Numbered from the stretch's first letter, positions 8,433-17,220 are shown. The stretch is 51,061 bases of DNA from Paenibacillus aestuarii (GCF_027789125.1 NZ_JAQFVF010000068.1:1-51061); one strand, 5' to 3'. Notes: generated from the letters alone by a model not told the origin. Program-made: numbers and translations.

Positions 8433-9110
8433 ATGTTTAGACGCAACTATTTGACGAAGCAGTTGGAGCGGTTGACGGTTACACTGCATCGTATTTTGTT
8501 CAATAAGGAACATTTGCCGCAGGGCGAGGTTCAGCCGTTATTAGAGGAAGCCAGCCGCCACTTGCTCGGAATGAATCTGAAGTCGCTGCAAGCTCTTTCC
8601 AGCAAGGACATTCTGGAGCTATTGACCTATAACGGCAGTACCGACACGGCCAAAGCGCTTGTGATCAGCGATATTTTCGCTTCGCAAGGGGAGCTCTATC
8701 GGGAGAACGGGGAGCCGGATGAAGCGTATCGCAGCCATGTGAAAGCGCTCGATCTGCTGCTAGCTCTCCAAGCGCCTGAGCATGTCGAGGACGCCGATGT
8801 AGCCAAGGAAACGGCCTTGCGTATCGGACAAGGGCTGGAGCGGCTGCGGTCATGGGTGCTTCCGGCTAGCATGCAGCTGGAGTTGTTCGCTTACTGGGAA
8901 GAGCAGGGGGAGTACGCCAAAGCGGAAGATACGCTTTTTCATTATATGGAAGATCATCCGGAGCTGGTGACAGCCGCAGTAGCCCAAGGTACTTTATTTT
9001 ATGAACGCCTGCTGGACAAAACGGCAGAGGAGCTGCATGCCGGCAATTTTACCCGGGAAGAAGCGGGGGAAGGTTTGGAGCTGTTGAAGAAGAAGCTGTC
9101 TTTATTGTAA
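8433..9110 (+). CDS. DUF6483-like helical protein
   Basis: 225-residue soluble, mostly alpha-helical protein of unknown role. The N-terminal MFRRNYLTKQLERL and the following helices resemble proteins labelled DUF6483 in Paenibacillus; this is from memory and tentative. The middle (EPDEAYRSHVKALDLLLAL, GEYAKAEDTLFHYMEDHP) has a TPR-like spacing. The ATG at 8433 follows GGGAAGGGG with good spacing; the frame is open to 8367 but without a ribosome binding site. It lies 45 bp before an MBL-fold hydrolase on the same strand, so the two may be co-transcribed. Confidence 0.75.
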   Translation: MFRRNYLTKQLERLTVTLHRILFNKEHLPQGEVQPLLEEASRHLLGMNLKSLQALSSKDILELLTYNGSTDTAKALVISDIFASQGELYRENGEPDEAYRSHVKALDLLLALQAPEHVEDADVAKETALRIGQGLERLRSWVLPASMQLELFAYWEEQGEYAKAEDTLFHYMEDHPELVTAAVAQGTLFYERLLDKTAEELHAGNFTREEAGEGLELLKKKLSLL

Positions 9111-9155
9111 AAGAATTAATTGTCATGTCATCATATCATAAAGGATGTAATATGC

Positions 9156-10130
9156 ATGTTGAATCCTATTATCCCTCATACCGATGAGATTACTCAGATT
9201 AAAGTTCCGCTGCCGTTCCCGCTGCGGTGGGTGAATGCCTACCTCGTGCGGGGAAGCCGCGGGTATACCGTGATCGATCCGGGGCTGCACACCCCGGATG
9301 CCGAAGCGCTCTGGCAGCAGGCGCTGCAAGAGCTTGGCATTGCCTATGAGCACATTGAGCAGATCGTGCTCACTCACCACCATCCCGACCATTATGGGAT
9401 GGCCGGATGGTTCCAGGCGCGCACCGGCGCACCGGTCCTCCTCTCGGAGACCGGCCTGCGGCAGGTGCGGCTGATGTGGAACGGCGAGCAGCCGATGTCG
9501 GCGCTGCTGCTCGAGCTATTCGCGCGGCACGGCCTGCCGCAAGCCGCGCTGGAAGAGATGACGAAGCATATGGCCAGCTTCGTCGAGTTGGTGTCCCCGC
9601 AGCCTGAGGTCACGCTGCTGCGGGAAGGGCACGTGCGCCTCGGGGACCGCGTGTACGAAGCGATCGAGACCCCGGGCCATGCCGCGGGTCATCTGGTCTT
9701 CTACGACGCCGAGGCGGAGACGATCTTTTGCGGCGACCACGTGCTGCCGCAAATATCGCCGAACGTCAGCTTCCTCCCGCAGGTGGAAGACAATCCGCTC
9801 GGCGCGTATTTGCGCAGCCTGGCGGACATGGCTGCGCTGAAGGTAAAGATGGCTTACCCGGGGCACCGGGAGCCTTGGTCCGGGTTTAGCGCACGCGCCG
9901 AGGAGCTTGTGCGCCATCATCATGAGCGGCTCGCGCTCATGGAGGATCAGCTCAGCGCGCCGCTGAGCGCGTATGAAGTGTGCCGGGCGACCTTCGGCGA
10001 ACGGCTCTCCATCCATCAGCTGCGCTTCGCGCTGTCGGAGACGATCGCCCATCTGGTGCTGCTTGAGGCGGACGGGCGCATTCGCCAGCTCGCGCTGGAT
10101 AACGGCGTGCATCGTTTTGTGCGGAGATGA
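9156..10130 (+). CDS. MBL-fold metallo-hydrolase
   Basis: 324-residue metallo-beta-lactamase-fold enzyme. The metal-binding signature HHHPDH lies in LTHHHPDHYGMAG near residue 72. Further ligands are H in TPGHAAGHLVF, D in FCGDHVLP and H in AYPGHREPW, so the two-metal site looks complete. The C-terminal 70 residues add a helical domain seen in some hydroxyacylglutathione-hydrolase-like and lactonase-like members. Substrate cannot be told. Start: ATG 9156 is 10 bases from AAGGA; earlier in-frame codons lack a site. The stretch 9400-10100 is richer in G+C than its flanks. Confidence 0.88.
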   Translation: MLNPIIPHTDEITQIKVPLPFPLRWVNAYLVRGSRGYTVIDPGLHTPDAEALWQQALQELGIAYEHIEQIVLTHHHPDHYGMAGWFQARTGAPVLLSETGLRQVRLMWNGEQPMSALLLELFARHGLPQAALEEMTKHMASFVELVSPQPEVTLLREGHVRLGDRVYEAIETPGHAAGHLVFYDAEAETIFCGDHVLPQISPNVSFLPQVEDNPLGAYLRSLADMAALKVKMAYPGHREPWSGFSARAEELVRHHHERLALMEDQLSAPLSAYEVCRATFGERLSIHQLRFALSETIAHLVLLEADGRIRQLALDNGVHRFVRR

Positions 10131-10200
10131 TTTGGAGTTTTCAATCAGCCGTGATAAGCTGAACGTAGGGTCGTTCTTTTACTTACGGAGGGATGCAGCT

Positions 10201-11163
10201 ATGAAGACATTTCTGAAAGAAAAGTCGCTCGTTTTAAAAGAAATGCGGGATGAGGTTTTTCATCATTTTCCACAAGCGGATATTGAAACCGCAGTCGCCC
10301 GCCTCTTGGTTGAGGTGAAGGGCATCCGTAAAATTCCTCACGAGCTTATCGCCGAAACGCTGCTAGGTGTGCTCGGAAAGACGGAAACGTACAACGTAAT
10401 GATGACGTTGCTGGAGATGGATAAGAAGGTCCGGCACGACCAAGAGCTTCTCGCTAGTATGAAAGATTCGGCATATAACCTGCACCGAACGATCGCGATG
10501 TCTATTTGCGGGATGTACGGGAGCGGAGCCAGCTCGTTGTTTGGCTTTGTCGATTGCAAATTCCGGTTTTTCTTTCCACACAAACGACCCAAGTCTTTCC
10601 TCTCCAAAGGCATTTGTGCCTTGGTCGCCTCCACAGCGAGCGTGGTCATTTCGGAGAAGGTCAAGGTGGACTATAGTGAGCGCAATTTGAGCCTGCTAGC
10701 TTCCCGTGGGGTTGCCCTTGATGATATCGTCGACATCGTCGATATGCTGCAGCGGCCGTACAATCCGGATCTGGACCGGAAGCTATGCGAGCATCATGTG
10801 CTGGCGGTGCTGCGCAAGCAGCAGACGTACCATGCTGTACAACTGGCAATCAAGATTGACGAAGGCGTGGAAAAGAAAGAATTCAACCAGCAATATAATC
10901 ATATTGTCGGCAGTGATGAAGGCTTGTTCGGAGTCGATGAATCGATCGCTACCGCGATTCCGCTCATGTATGGCACGATCGCTCTGACCAATTTCGGCTA
11001 CTTGGATAAAGCCAAGACTGGCATTATCAAGGAGCTGGACAGCGATCATACCGGGGGCAAATGCAACACGTTCATCGATGACCTGGTTTGCGGACTTGTC
11101 GCAGCAGCATGCGGGCGACTGGCCCACAATTCGGTTTCGCCGCTTAACAAACCGCTGGATTAA
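10201..11163 (+). CDS. YutG/phosphatidylglycerophosphatase A-like protein with internal duplication
   Basis: 320 residues, about twice the size of Bacillus YutG. The C-terminal half (about 165-315) carries the family features: SRGVALDDIVDIV, SDEGLFGVDE, MYGTIALTNFGYLDK and NTFIDDLVCGLVAAA, where acidic residues are thought to serve metal binding and catalysis. The N-terminal half (about 25-155) lines up with it: ETLLGVLGKTETY with HHVLAVLRKQQTY, MYGSGASSLFGFVDCK with MYGTIALTNFGYLDKA, and SFLSKGICALVAS with TFIDDLVCGLVAA. Its acidic pairs are gone (DD is SK; no DEG...DE), suggesting a non-catalytic repeat. The family dephosphorylates phosphatidylglycerophosphate at the membrane; that role here is inference. 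ATG 10201 follows GGAGGG; the longer frame from 9973 overlaps the hydrolase gene. Confidence 0.75.
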   Translation: MKTFLKEKSLVLKEMRDEVFHHFPQADIETAVARLLVEVKGIRKIPHELIAETLLGVLGKTETYNVMMTLLEMDKKVRHDQELLASMKDSAYNLHRTIAMSICGMYGSGASSLFGFVDCKFRFFFPHKRPKSFLSKGICALVASTASVVISEKVKVDYSERNLSLLASRGVALDDIVDIVDMLQRPYNPDLDRKLCEHHVLAVLRKQQTYHAVQLAIKIDEGVEKKEFNQQYNHIVGSDEGLFGVDESIATAIPLMYGTIALTNFGYLDKAKTGIIKELDSDHTGGKCNTFIDDLVCGLVAAACGRLAHNSVSPLNKPLD

Positions 11164-11167
11164 ATAA

Positions 11168-11216
11168 AAAGCATCTCCACCCACACGTTCAGGATGTGGG
11201 AGGGGATGCTTTTTTG
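11168..11216 (+). terminator. Intrinsic terminator
   Basis: AAGCATC...CCCACA pairs with TGTGGG...GATGCTT around a CGTTCAGGA loop, followed by six T. Confidence 0.9.
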
Positions 11217-11347
11217 GTTTGCTGCAGCAAGTGCCTGGCGGTGTTCAAGCCGAGAATATACAGAAGGAAGATGAACACTTCCTTTCGCTTTGAAGAAGTG
11301 TGGGCTTGGCGATCAAGAAATTGAGGAGGTTTAAATTGTCCTCCCCG

Positions 11348-11848
11348 TCATTCACCAAGCGGCACTTTAAACTTGATCAGTAGTAAACAGATAAAGAGTA
11401 AGGAAATGAGAAGTGCCCATATCCGGTGTGCGGAATGAATGGCGATGACATAGAACATGCAAAAGTAAAAAACGATTGACCATACAAATGTCCAACCATA
11501 CTGATACGTAATTCGTCCGTAGGTTACCCAAATCAGTTCGATGACGGCAAATAAAGCGATCCATCCTAAATAATAAACAAATTTGTTCCACTTGGTCGAA
11601 GGGAAAAAATGCAGGTAAAGCATCGTTGCCGCCGGCAGCAAAACAAAAGAATTGAGCAAATCGGTCGTTTTATGATTCAGCAAGAGATCCGGATGATACT
11701 GCCATACCAGATAGTTTTTGCAGAGCAGATTATAGAGTAGATTCATACAAGTCACAAAAAGCACTGTATCATAGTAGGCTTTCCAGCTCTTCATAGCCCG
11801 GCTCATTAGTTGTGCTGCTAAAAAGGCCAGATTAGTGGTAAGAATCAC
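11348..11848 (-). CDS. CBO0543-like integral membrane protein
   Basis: 166-residue membrane protein with about four to five hydrophobic helices (for example FVLLPAATMLYLHFF, YYLGWIALFAVIELIWV, ALLISLLFICLLLIKF). The aromatic-rich pattern resembles the CBO0543 family common in spore-forming Bacillota, whose function is unknown; this placement is from memory. The start is GTG at 11848, with AAAGGAGG ten bases upstream. A TATACAAT box lies at about 11885 on the minus strand. It is transcribed away from gerM. Confidence 0.7.
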   Translation of the reverse strand: MILTTNLAFLAAQLMSRAMKSWKAYYDTVLFVTCMNLLYNLLCKNYLVWQYHPDLLLNHKTTDLLNSFVLLPAATMLYLHFFPSTKWNKFVYYLGWIALFAVIELIWVTYGRITYQYGWTFVWSIVFYFCMFYVIAIHSAHRIWALLISLLFICLLLIKFKVPLGE

Positions 11849-11935
11849 GCAGCGATGCCCTCCTTTGGAATAGGATCGTTATTGTATAAATTGTGTAATT
11901 GCGCCAATCTTTAATCAGCATGTGGACAAAAAGTA

Positions 11936-11966
11936 GTTATAAATCGGACAAAGGCTCGTATACATA
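11936..11966 (+). promoter_or_regulatory. Candidate sigma-E-like promoter of gerM
   Basis: GTTATAAA (11936-11943), a 15-base spacer and TATACATA (11959-11966) loosely resemble the sigma-E pattern (GTCATATT, then CATACANT). gerM belongs to the sigma-E regulon in Bacillus subtilis. The match is imperfect. Confidence 0.35.
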
Positions 11967-12011
11967 GTAGTACGAAAAAGCTTAGTACAGGCTTATAAGG
12001 AGGAAAAACTC

Positions 12012-13064
12012 ATGAAACATCAATACTGGGTTCGTACAGCCGCTATAGCTGGGGTGGTCGCCATGCTGACAACGGGATGCTCTGTGATGGGCGGCGGTAA
12101 AAAAGCCGATATCGATCCTCCTCCGACCGCAGGAGCGGATGCAGACGCGCAGACGACTTCGGCTGCGGTGACGATCGATATGGCGGCTGACAATTCTGCG
12201 CAAATGACCGTGTACGTCAAAGATCCGAAAGGTTTCGTAGCGCCGGTGAGCCTCGGGCTGCCTAAATCGGTCTCGGTCATTAAGACGACGCTGGAGAATA
12301 TGGTCGACGGCGGACCTGAGACAAGCATTCTTCCTGCCGGTTTTAAGGCGCTTTTACCGAAAAATACGAAAGTGCTGGGCGCGAATGTCACGTCGGATAA
12401 GCGGGCCGTCATTGATTTCAGCAAAGAGTTTCTCAATTATGACCAGCAGGACGAGCGGAAAATTCTCGAGGCCATCACCTGGTCGCTCACCAGCTTCCCG
12501 ACTGTCGAGAAAGTTCAGCTGCGCGTAGAAGGCAAAGACTTGAAGGAAATGCCGAAGGGCAAAACGCCGCTTGATACGCCGCTCGCCCGGACAATGGGGA
12601 TCAACATTGAGAAAGCGACCGATGCAGAATTCGGTCAATCCACGCCGGTCACGCTCTATTTCTTGAACCAGAACGATCAGAATTATAAATATTACGTGCC
12701 TGTCACCCGACTGGTCAAAAGAACGGACGACGTCGCCAAAGCAGTCGTGGATCAGCTCGTTAAGGGGCCGGACCTGAAGAAAGGTTTGACCGGCGTCCTA
12801 AATACGGCAACGGAAGTGAAAAGCGTCAAACAAGGTGCAGACGGTTTGGTTACGGTTGACTTCGGTTCCAGCAAGCTGCTTGACACGGATCAGAAAGTGC
12901 CCGGCGATGCGCTTCAGTCGGTCATCCTCTCCTTAACGGAGAATGCAGGGATCAAGCAGGTGCAAATCAAGGTAGATGGCGCTGTGAAAATCACTTCGAC
13001 GGATAATCAGAACTACACGAAACCTGTAGGAAAACCCGTCCATGTCAACGAAGTAAAAATGTAA
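12012..13064 (+). CDS. gerM: Spore germination/sporulation lipoprotein GerM
   Basis: 350-residue lipoprotein. The N-terminus has a basic start, a hydrophobic stretch and the lipobox LTTGC, so it should be lipidated at Cys23 and anchored outside the membrane. Two GerMN domains follow, roughly at residues 55-185 and 205-335, each with a VTVYFL- or MTVYVK-like strand and a conserved VDFS segment. GerM supports peptidoglycan-related steps in sporulation and germination. The order gerM-rph-rdgB matches Bacillus subtilis. AAGGAGG lies nine bases before ATG 12012. Confidence 0.92.
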   Translation: MKHQYWVRTAAIAGVVAMLTTGCSVMGGGKKADIDPPPTAGADADAQTTSAAVTIDMAADNSAQMTVYVKDPKGFVAPVSLGLPKSVSVIKTTLENMVDGGPETSILPAGFKALLPKNTKVLGANVTSDKRAVIDFSKEFLNYDQQDERKILEAITWSLTSFPTVEKVQLRVEGKDLKEMPKGKTPLDTPLARTMGINIEKATDAEFGQSTPVTLYFLNQNDQNYKYYVPVTRLVKRTDDVAKAVVDQLVKGPDLKKGLTGVLNTATEVKSVKQGADGLVTVDFGSSKLLDTDQKVPGDALQSVILSLTENAGIKQVQIKVDGAVKITSTDNQNYTKPVGKPVHVNEVKM

Positions 13065-13213
13065 AGCAATTCCCTAACTGAAAATAGGTTATTTTCTCGA
13101 AATTGGCAATACTATGGAAAATTTCGGGGAGATGGCCTCTTTTTTTTACAAAAGCTTCGTACTCCATTACAATGAGAATAGGGAAGTTAAGACCAGGAGG
13201 AGAAAGACGAAAT

Positions 13214-13972
13214 ATGAGAATCAATGGAAGATCGAACCAGGAACTGCGTCCTATGAAAATAACCCCTCATTATATTAAGCATGCGGAAGGCTCTGTGTTG
13301 ATTGAGGTGGGTGACACCAAAGTGATCTGTACGGCTACGGTTGAAGATCGGGTCCCACCTTTTATGAAAGGGCAGGGCAAAGGTTGGGTGACCGCTGAAT
13401 ATTCCATGCTTCCGCGCGCTACGCAAGTCCGCAACCAGCGTGAAGCGGCCAAGGGCAAGTTGGGAGGCCGTACGATGGAGATTCAACGGCTCATTGGGCG
13501 TGCTCTGCGTTCCGTCGTTAATTTGGAAGCATTGGGCGAAAGATCGATTACGCTCGATTGCGATGTCATTCAAGCGGATGGCGGTACGCGCACCACTTCA
13601 ATTACCGGCGCTTTTGTTGCTATGGCTTTTGCCATCCAGAAGCTGGCAACCGATAAGAATTTGAAAACATTCCCGATCAATGATTTTCTGGCTTCGGTCA
13701 GCGTAGGCGTCATCGGCGATACGCCGCGATTAGATCTGAATTATGAAGAGGATTCGCAAGCGAAAGTCGATATGAATGTCGTTATGACAGGTTCCGGTCA
13801 ATTCGTCGAAATTCAAGGAACGGGCGAGGAAGCGCCATTCTCCCGCAAGGAGCTGGATGAGCTGCTGTCCTTGGCGGAGACGGGCATTCGCTCTATGATC
13901 GAAGTGCAGCGCAGTGTGCTCGGTCCGATTGCAGCGCGCATTCGCGGGGTGGAACATGCAGCTGCAGAGTAA
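13214..13972 (+). CDS. rph: Ribonuclease PH
   Basis: 252-residue phosphorolytic 3'-5' exoribonuclease that trims tRNA 3' ends. The family opening is plain (MRINGRSNQELRPMKI), followed by the core AEYSMLPRATQVRN, GRTMEIQRLIGRALR and the catalytic IQADGGTRTTSITGAF segment. It acts as a hexamer in the cytoplasm. The ATG at 13214 has AGGAGG at 13195-13200 (13-base spacing) with purine-rich sequence between; the frame is open further upstream but without a site. The 3' end overlaps rdgB, so the two are translationally coupled. Confidence 0.97.
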   Translation: MRINGRSNQELRPMKITPHYIKHAEGSVLIEVGDTKVICTATVEDRVPPFMKGQGKGWVTAEYSMLPRATQVRNQREAAKGKLGGRTMEIQRLIGRALRSVVNLEALGERSITLDCDVIQADGGTRTTSITGAFVAMAFAIQKLATDKNLKTFPINDFLASVSVGVIGDTPRLDLNYEEDSQAKVDMNVVMTGSGQFVEIQGTGEEAPFSRKELDELLSLAETGIRSMIEVQRSVLGPIAARIRGVEHAAAE

Positions 13973-14633
13973 TTTTGTCGTCATTGCAACGCGGAATGAA
14001 GGCAAGGTGAAGGAATTCGCCAAGCTGTTTGAGCCCAAGGGCTATAAGGTGCGGAGCTTGGCTGATTATTGCGATCTGCCGGAGATTGTAGAGAGCGGCT
14101 CGACGTTCGCCGAGAATGCGCGGATCAAAGCGCAGGTTATCTCTGCCCATCTCCACGTGCCCGTGCTGGCGGATGATTCGGGGCTTTGCGTAGCGGCGCT
14201 CGATGGAGCGCCTGGCGTGTACTCGGCACGATTCGCAGGCGAAGGTGCGACGGATGAGGCCAATAACGCCAAGCTGCTGCAAGCGCTGCGCGAGAAAGCG
14301 GCGGCAGGTGAGCTGCCTGCTGCGCAAGCTGCCGCCGGCCCGCAAGGCGGCGCAGCGGAGCATCCGGAGCTGCTGAGCGAGGCGGCGTTCGTATGTGCGC
14401 TCGCGTTGATCGATCCCGTCGCCAACGAGATGATCGAAGCCGAGGGACGCTGTGAGGGCTTCATTATTGAGCAAGCGCGAGGTAATGGAGGCTTCGGCTA
14501 CGATCCGCTGTTTTACATCCCGACGCTGCAGAAGACGATGGCCGAGCTGTCGGTTGACGAGAAGAACGAAATGAGCCACCGGGCCAAAGCGCTGCGCAAG
14601 TTTCTGGGCAGCCTGCCGGATCCGGAGCAATAA
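13956..14633 (+). CDS. rdgB: XTP/dITP pyrophosphatase (HAM1/RdgB)
   Basis: 225-residue house-cleaning enzyme that hydrolyses XTP, dITP and ITP to monophosphates so that they are not built into DNA or RNA. It shows the SNFVVIATRNEGKVKEF nucleotide-binding start, ADDSGLCVAALDGAPGVYSAR and GFGYDPLFYIP. It is longer than the usual 195-200 residues because of an Ala/Gly-rich insertion at about 120-148 (GELPAAQAAAGPQGG). ATG 13956 overlaps the end of rph by 17 bases with GGGGTGG just upstream. Codons in the insertion region are very GC-rich. Confidence 0.96.
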   Translation: MQLQSNFVVIATRNEGKVKEFAKLFEPKGYKVRSLADYCDLPEIVESGSTFAENARIKAQVISAHLHVPVLADDSGLCVAALDGAPGVYSARFAGEGATDEANNAKLLQALREKAAAGELPAAQAAAGPQGGAAEHPELLSEAAFVCALALIDPVANEMIEAEGRCEGFIIEQARGNGGFGYDPLFYIPTLQKTMAELSVDEKNEMSHRAKALRKFLGSLPDPEQ

Positions 14634-14639
14634 ACGGCA

Positions 14640-14676
14640 AAACCTGCTCCCTTATCGTAAGGGAGCAGGTTTTTTT
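14640..14676. terminator. Terminator between convergent rdgB and asparagine synthetase
   Basis: AACCTGCTCCCTTA and TAAGGGAGCAGGTT form a perfect 14-bp stem around a TCG loop, followed by a T run on the plus strand. The minus-strand side has a shorter T run, so it may serve both genes. Confidence 0.92.
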
Positions 14677-14677
14677 A

Positions 14678-16522
14678 TCAGCGGATCGATATTTTGTAAG
14701 CGCGCAGCCACGTATCCACTTGGGCCAAATAGGCGAAGAGCTGCGGACCGGACATGAGCTGGCCGAACCATGGGATATTGACGTCGGCGTCCTCAGAGCT
14801 GGCCAGGTTGCGAATCTTTTGTACATCGATGAAGGGGAGCAGTGGCGAGCTGCTGTCATCGAGGATTTCCAGGACCCATTTCCTTACAGCGGTCAAATAG
14901 TTCGGATTATGGGTTTTCGGATACGGGCTTTTCTTCCGAGTAAGTACATCGTCAGGCAGCACGCCTTTGAGCGCTTTGCGCAAAATGCCTTTTTCGCGGT
15001 CCCCGGATGTTTTTATTTCCCAGGGAATGTTCCAGACATATTCGACCAAGCGGTGATCGCAGAAGGGGACGCGCACTTCAAGGCCAACGGCCATGCTCAT
15101 GCGATCTTTGCGATCAAGCAGCGTCGGCATGAATCTCGTAATGTTCAGATACGACATCTCGCGCATCCGGTTTTGCTGCCCGGTCTCTCCGGCCAGCCGC
15201 GGCACTTCGCTCAGCGCTTGCTCGTAGCGGTTGCTGACATATTCGACGGGTTTGATCCAGTCAACGAGATCAGGAGCCAGCACATCGACGCGGTTGTTCA
15301 ATTTCAAAGACCAAGGGAACGTATGGGCCTCCAACGCATCTTGCCGATGGAACCACGGATATCCGCCGAATATCTCATCCGCAGCTTCACCGGAGATAGC
15401 GACCGTAGCTTCCTTTTTAATCTCGCGGCAGAACAAATACAGGGACCCATCTACATCAGCCATCCCCGGTGTATCTCGGGCAAAAACCGCCGCTTTCAGC
15501 GACTCAACAAGCTCAGGTGTGTCAAATTCGATATAATGATGCACGGTATTGAGGTGCTCTGTCATCCTTTTGATCCAAGGGGCGTCGGCGTTAGGCTGAA
15601 AGGCATTCGCTTTAAAATGCTTATCGTTATCGACGTAGTCAACGGAGAAGGTATGCAGCTGGCCTTTGCCGCTTTGCTTATAGTGGTTCGCAGCGAGTGT
15701 CGTCAAAGCGCTGGAGTCGAGTCCTCCGGAGAGCAGTGTACAGATCGGCACGTCGGAGACGAGTTGCCGCTGGGCCGTATCGTCGAGCAGCTCCTGAATG
15801 CGCAGGGATGTAGCTTCGACGTTGTCCTCATGCGGCTTGCTTTCGAGCTTCCAATAGGTGCGGATACTTAGGCCATTGCGGTCAAAGACAGCACATTGTC
15901 CTGGCTTCAGCTCTGACATGTTGCGGTAGACACCGTGTCCAGGCGTACGTGCCGGACCAATGGAAAAAATTTCGGCAAGCCCTTCAGCACCGACCTCGGC
16001 CTTAAAGTCCGGGTGCGCCAGAATGGCTTTCGGCTCGGAACCGAATAGAAGGACGCCATTCTGATGAGAATAAAAAAGCGGCTTTACGCCGAGCCGATCT
16101 CTAACCAGGTAGAGGGATTGCTCTTGATCGTTCCACGCCGCAAAGGCGAAGATGCCGTTGAGCCGGTCTACGCAGGCGCGCCCCCATTCGATGAAAGCGA
16201 CAAGGAGCACCTCCGTGTCGCACGTGGTGCGGAAATGGTGCCCGCGTCCTTCGAGCTCTCTTTTCAGCTCAGGAGCATTGTAAAGTTCACCGTTATATAC
16301 GATCGTATACGTATAATCGCCTTGTTTCCGGATCATTGGTTGAGCGCCATTCTCCGGGTCCATGACACTCAAGCGCCGATGTCCAAGCGCACAGTGCTGC
16401 GATATCCACGTGCCGGAAGCATCCGGTCCGCGGAGATTAAGAGTTTCCGTCATATTCTCGAGAATGGACGGGTACCCTGTCAAGTCTTTCCGCCAATCTA
16501 TCCATCCCGTTATTCCGCACAT
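14678..16522 (-). CDS. asnB: Asparagine synthase (glutamine-hydrolysing), AsnO-like
   Basis: 614 residues. Converts aspartate, glutamine and ATP to asparagine. The N-terminal glutaminase domain begins with the catalytic Cys2 (MCGITGWIDW), with GHRRLSVMD and YNGELYN following. The C-terminal synthetase domain has the ATP-binding SGGLDSSAL and GEAADEIFGGYPW. The length equals that remembered for Bacillus subtilis AsnO, the sporulation-expressed paralogue, rather than AsnB. The ATG has AAAGGAAAGGGATG upstream. A sigma-E-like promoter at 16562-16591 supports sporulation control. It is convergent with rdgB. Confidence 0.95.
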   Translation of the reverse strand: MCGITGWIDWRKDLTGYPSILENMTETLNLRGPDASGTWISQHCALGHRRLSVMDPENGAQPMIRKQGDYTYTIVYNGELYNAPELKRELEGRGHHFRTTCDTEVLLVAFIEWGRACVDRLNGIFAFAAWNDQEQSLYLVRDRLGVKPLFYSHQNGVLLFGSEPKAILAHPDFKAEVGAEGLAEIFSIGPARTPGHGVYRNMSELKPGQCAVFDRNGLSIRTYWKLESKPHEDNVEATSLRIQELLDDTAQRQLVSDVPICTLLSGGLDSSALTTLAANHYKQSGKGQLHTFSVDYVDNDKHFKANAFQPNADAPWIKRMTEHLNTVHHYIEFDTPELVESLKAAVFARDTPGMADVDGSLYLFCREIKKEATVAISGEAADEIFGGYPWFHRQDALEAHTFPWSLKLNNRVDVLAPDLVDWIKPVEYVSNRYEQALSEVPRLAGETGQQNRMREMSYLNITRFMPTLLDRKDRMSMAVGLEVRVPFCDHRLVEYVWNIPWEIKTSGDREKGILRKALKGVLPDDVLTRKKSPYPKTHNPNYLTAVRKWVLEILDDSSSPLLPFIDVQKIRNLASSEDADVNIPWFGQLMSGPQLFAYLAQVDTWLRAYKISIR

Positions 16523-16561
16523 AGACGTTCATCCCTTTCCTTTAGAGAAGCATGATGATAA

Positions 16562-16591
16562 AGGGTATGCATGGGGAAGTCATTAAATGTC
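16562..16591 (-). promoter_or_regulatory. Candidate sigma-E promoter of the asparagine synthetase gene
   Basis: Reading leftward: GACATTTA (16591-16584), a 14-base spacer, then CATACCCT (16569-16562). This resembles the sigma-E consensus, with mismatches in both boxes. Transcription would start about 35 bases before the gene. Confidence 0.45.
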
Positions 16592-16631
16592 TGTCCAGAA
16601 TCGCCCGCCAACCATCTATTGGTGCTGATTT

Positions 16632-16660
16632 TTGTATTTTGCCTGCGGGACTGTTACAAT
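16632..16660 (+). promoter_or_regulatory. Sigma-A promoter of the 118-residue gene
   Basis: TTGTAT (16632-16637), a 17-base spacer, then TACAAT (16655-16660), about 43 bases before the start codon. Confidence 0.65.
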
Positions 16661-16703
16661 GAAGCCAATTACTACTTATTAAATACGACAAGGGTGATCG
16701 ACA

Positions 16704-17060
16704 ATGAAAAAGAAACATTCCAAGCCACAAATCGATTATTTGGCAGCAAGAGAACACTTCTTGCAAATTAGCAGCCAAGCGGATAAACGCATCGCGGCCT
16801 TGAAAGAAGAAGGCAAAGAAGTAGGTCAAGAAGAAATGGAAGAGATCATTGAACGTGTCGGCTTGCACCGCGCTTATAATGAGCTGACGCATGCGGAGAA
16901 TACATTGATTAACTGGACACAGATGGCGATTAAGTCAGAGCCGGAATTTATGGCCAAGCGGGGAGAGTTCGAAGAGCTGTATGAACTCATCAAGACGAAT
17001 GCGGAAGCCAGAGGAGCCATTCTTAATTTGGCGATGCGATTAAATTTAGAGCTTGCGTGA
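16704..17060 (+). CDS. Hypothetical helical protein (118 aa)
   Basis: I do not recognise this protein. It is soluble, strongly charged (Lys/Glu rich) and predicted by eye to be almost all helix, with a region like EEMEEIIERVGLHRAYNEL. YlbF-type small regulators have a similar make-up, but no decisive motif is visible. AAGGGTGATC stands four bases before ATG 16704 and a good sigma-A promoter lies upstream. A tiny gene follows 46 bp later with its own AGGAGG. Confidence 0.75.
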   Translation: MKKKHSKPQIDYLAAREHFLQISSQADKRIAALKEEGKEVGQEEMEEIIERVGLHRAYNELTHAENTLINWTQMAIKSEPEFMAKRGEFEELYELIKTNAEARGAILNLAMRLNLELA

Positions 17061-17106
17061 CATTCTATAAGAGCAGTGCCATTACTTCTTCAGGAGGCGA
17101 ATGCTC

Positions 17107-17220
17107 ATGGACAGTCATTTCATTAGCAAGCTGCACGAAAGGCAGAGAAAAGCCGAGAAGAATCAAAGGACACAAGGGCATAAACGACCGGGCGACAAAC
17201 TGCCCAATCATAAGCACTAA
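17107..17220 (+). CDS. DUF4023-like small protein (37 aa)
   Basis: A 37-residue, basic, hydrophilic product starting MDSHFISKLHERQRKAEKN and ending in KLPNHKH. The pattern of short N-terminal helix, Lys/Gln-rich middle, then Gly/Pro and KLPN resembles the DUF4023 small proteins of Paenibacillus-type bacteria (from memory). Function unknown. AGGAGG lies nine to ten bases before ATG 17107 and an intrinsic terminator follows, which supports real expression. Confidence 0.72.
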   Translation: MDSHFISKLHERQRKAEKNQRTQGHKRPGDKLPNHKH

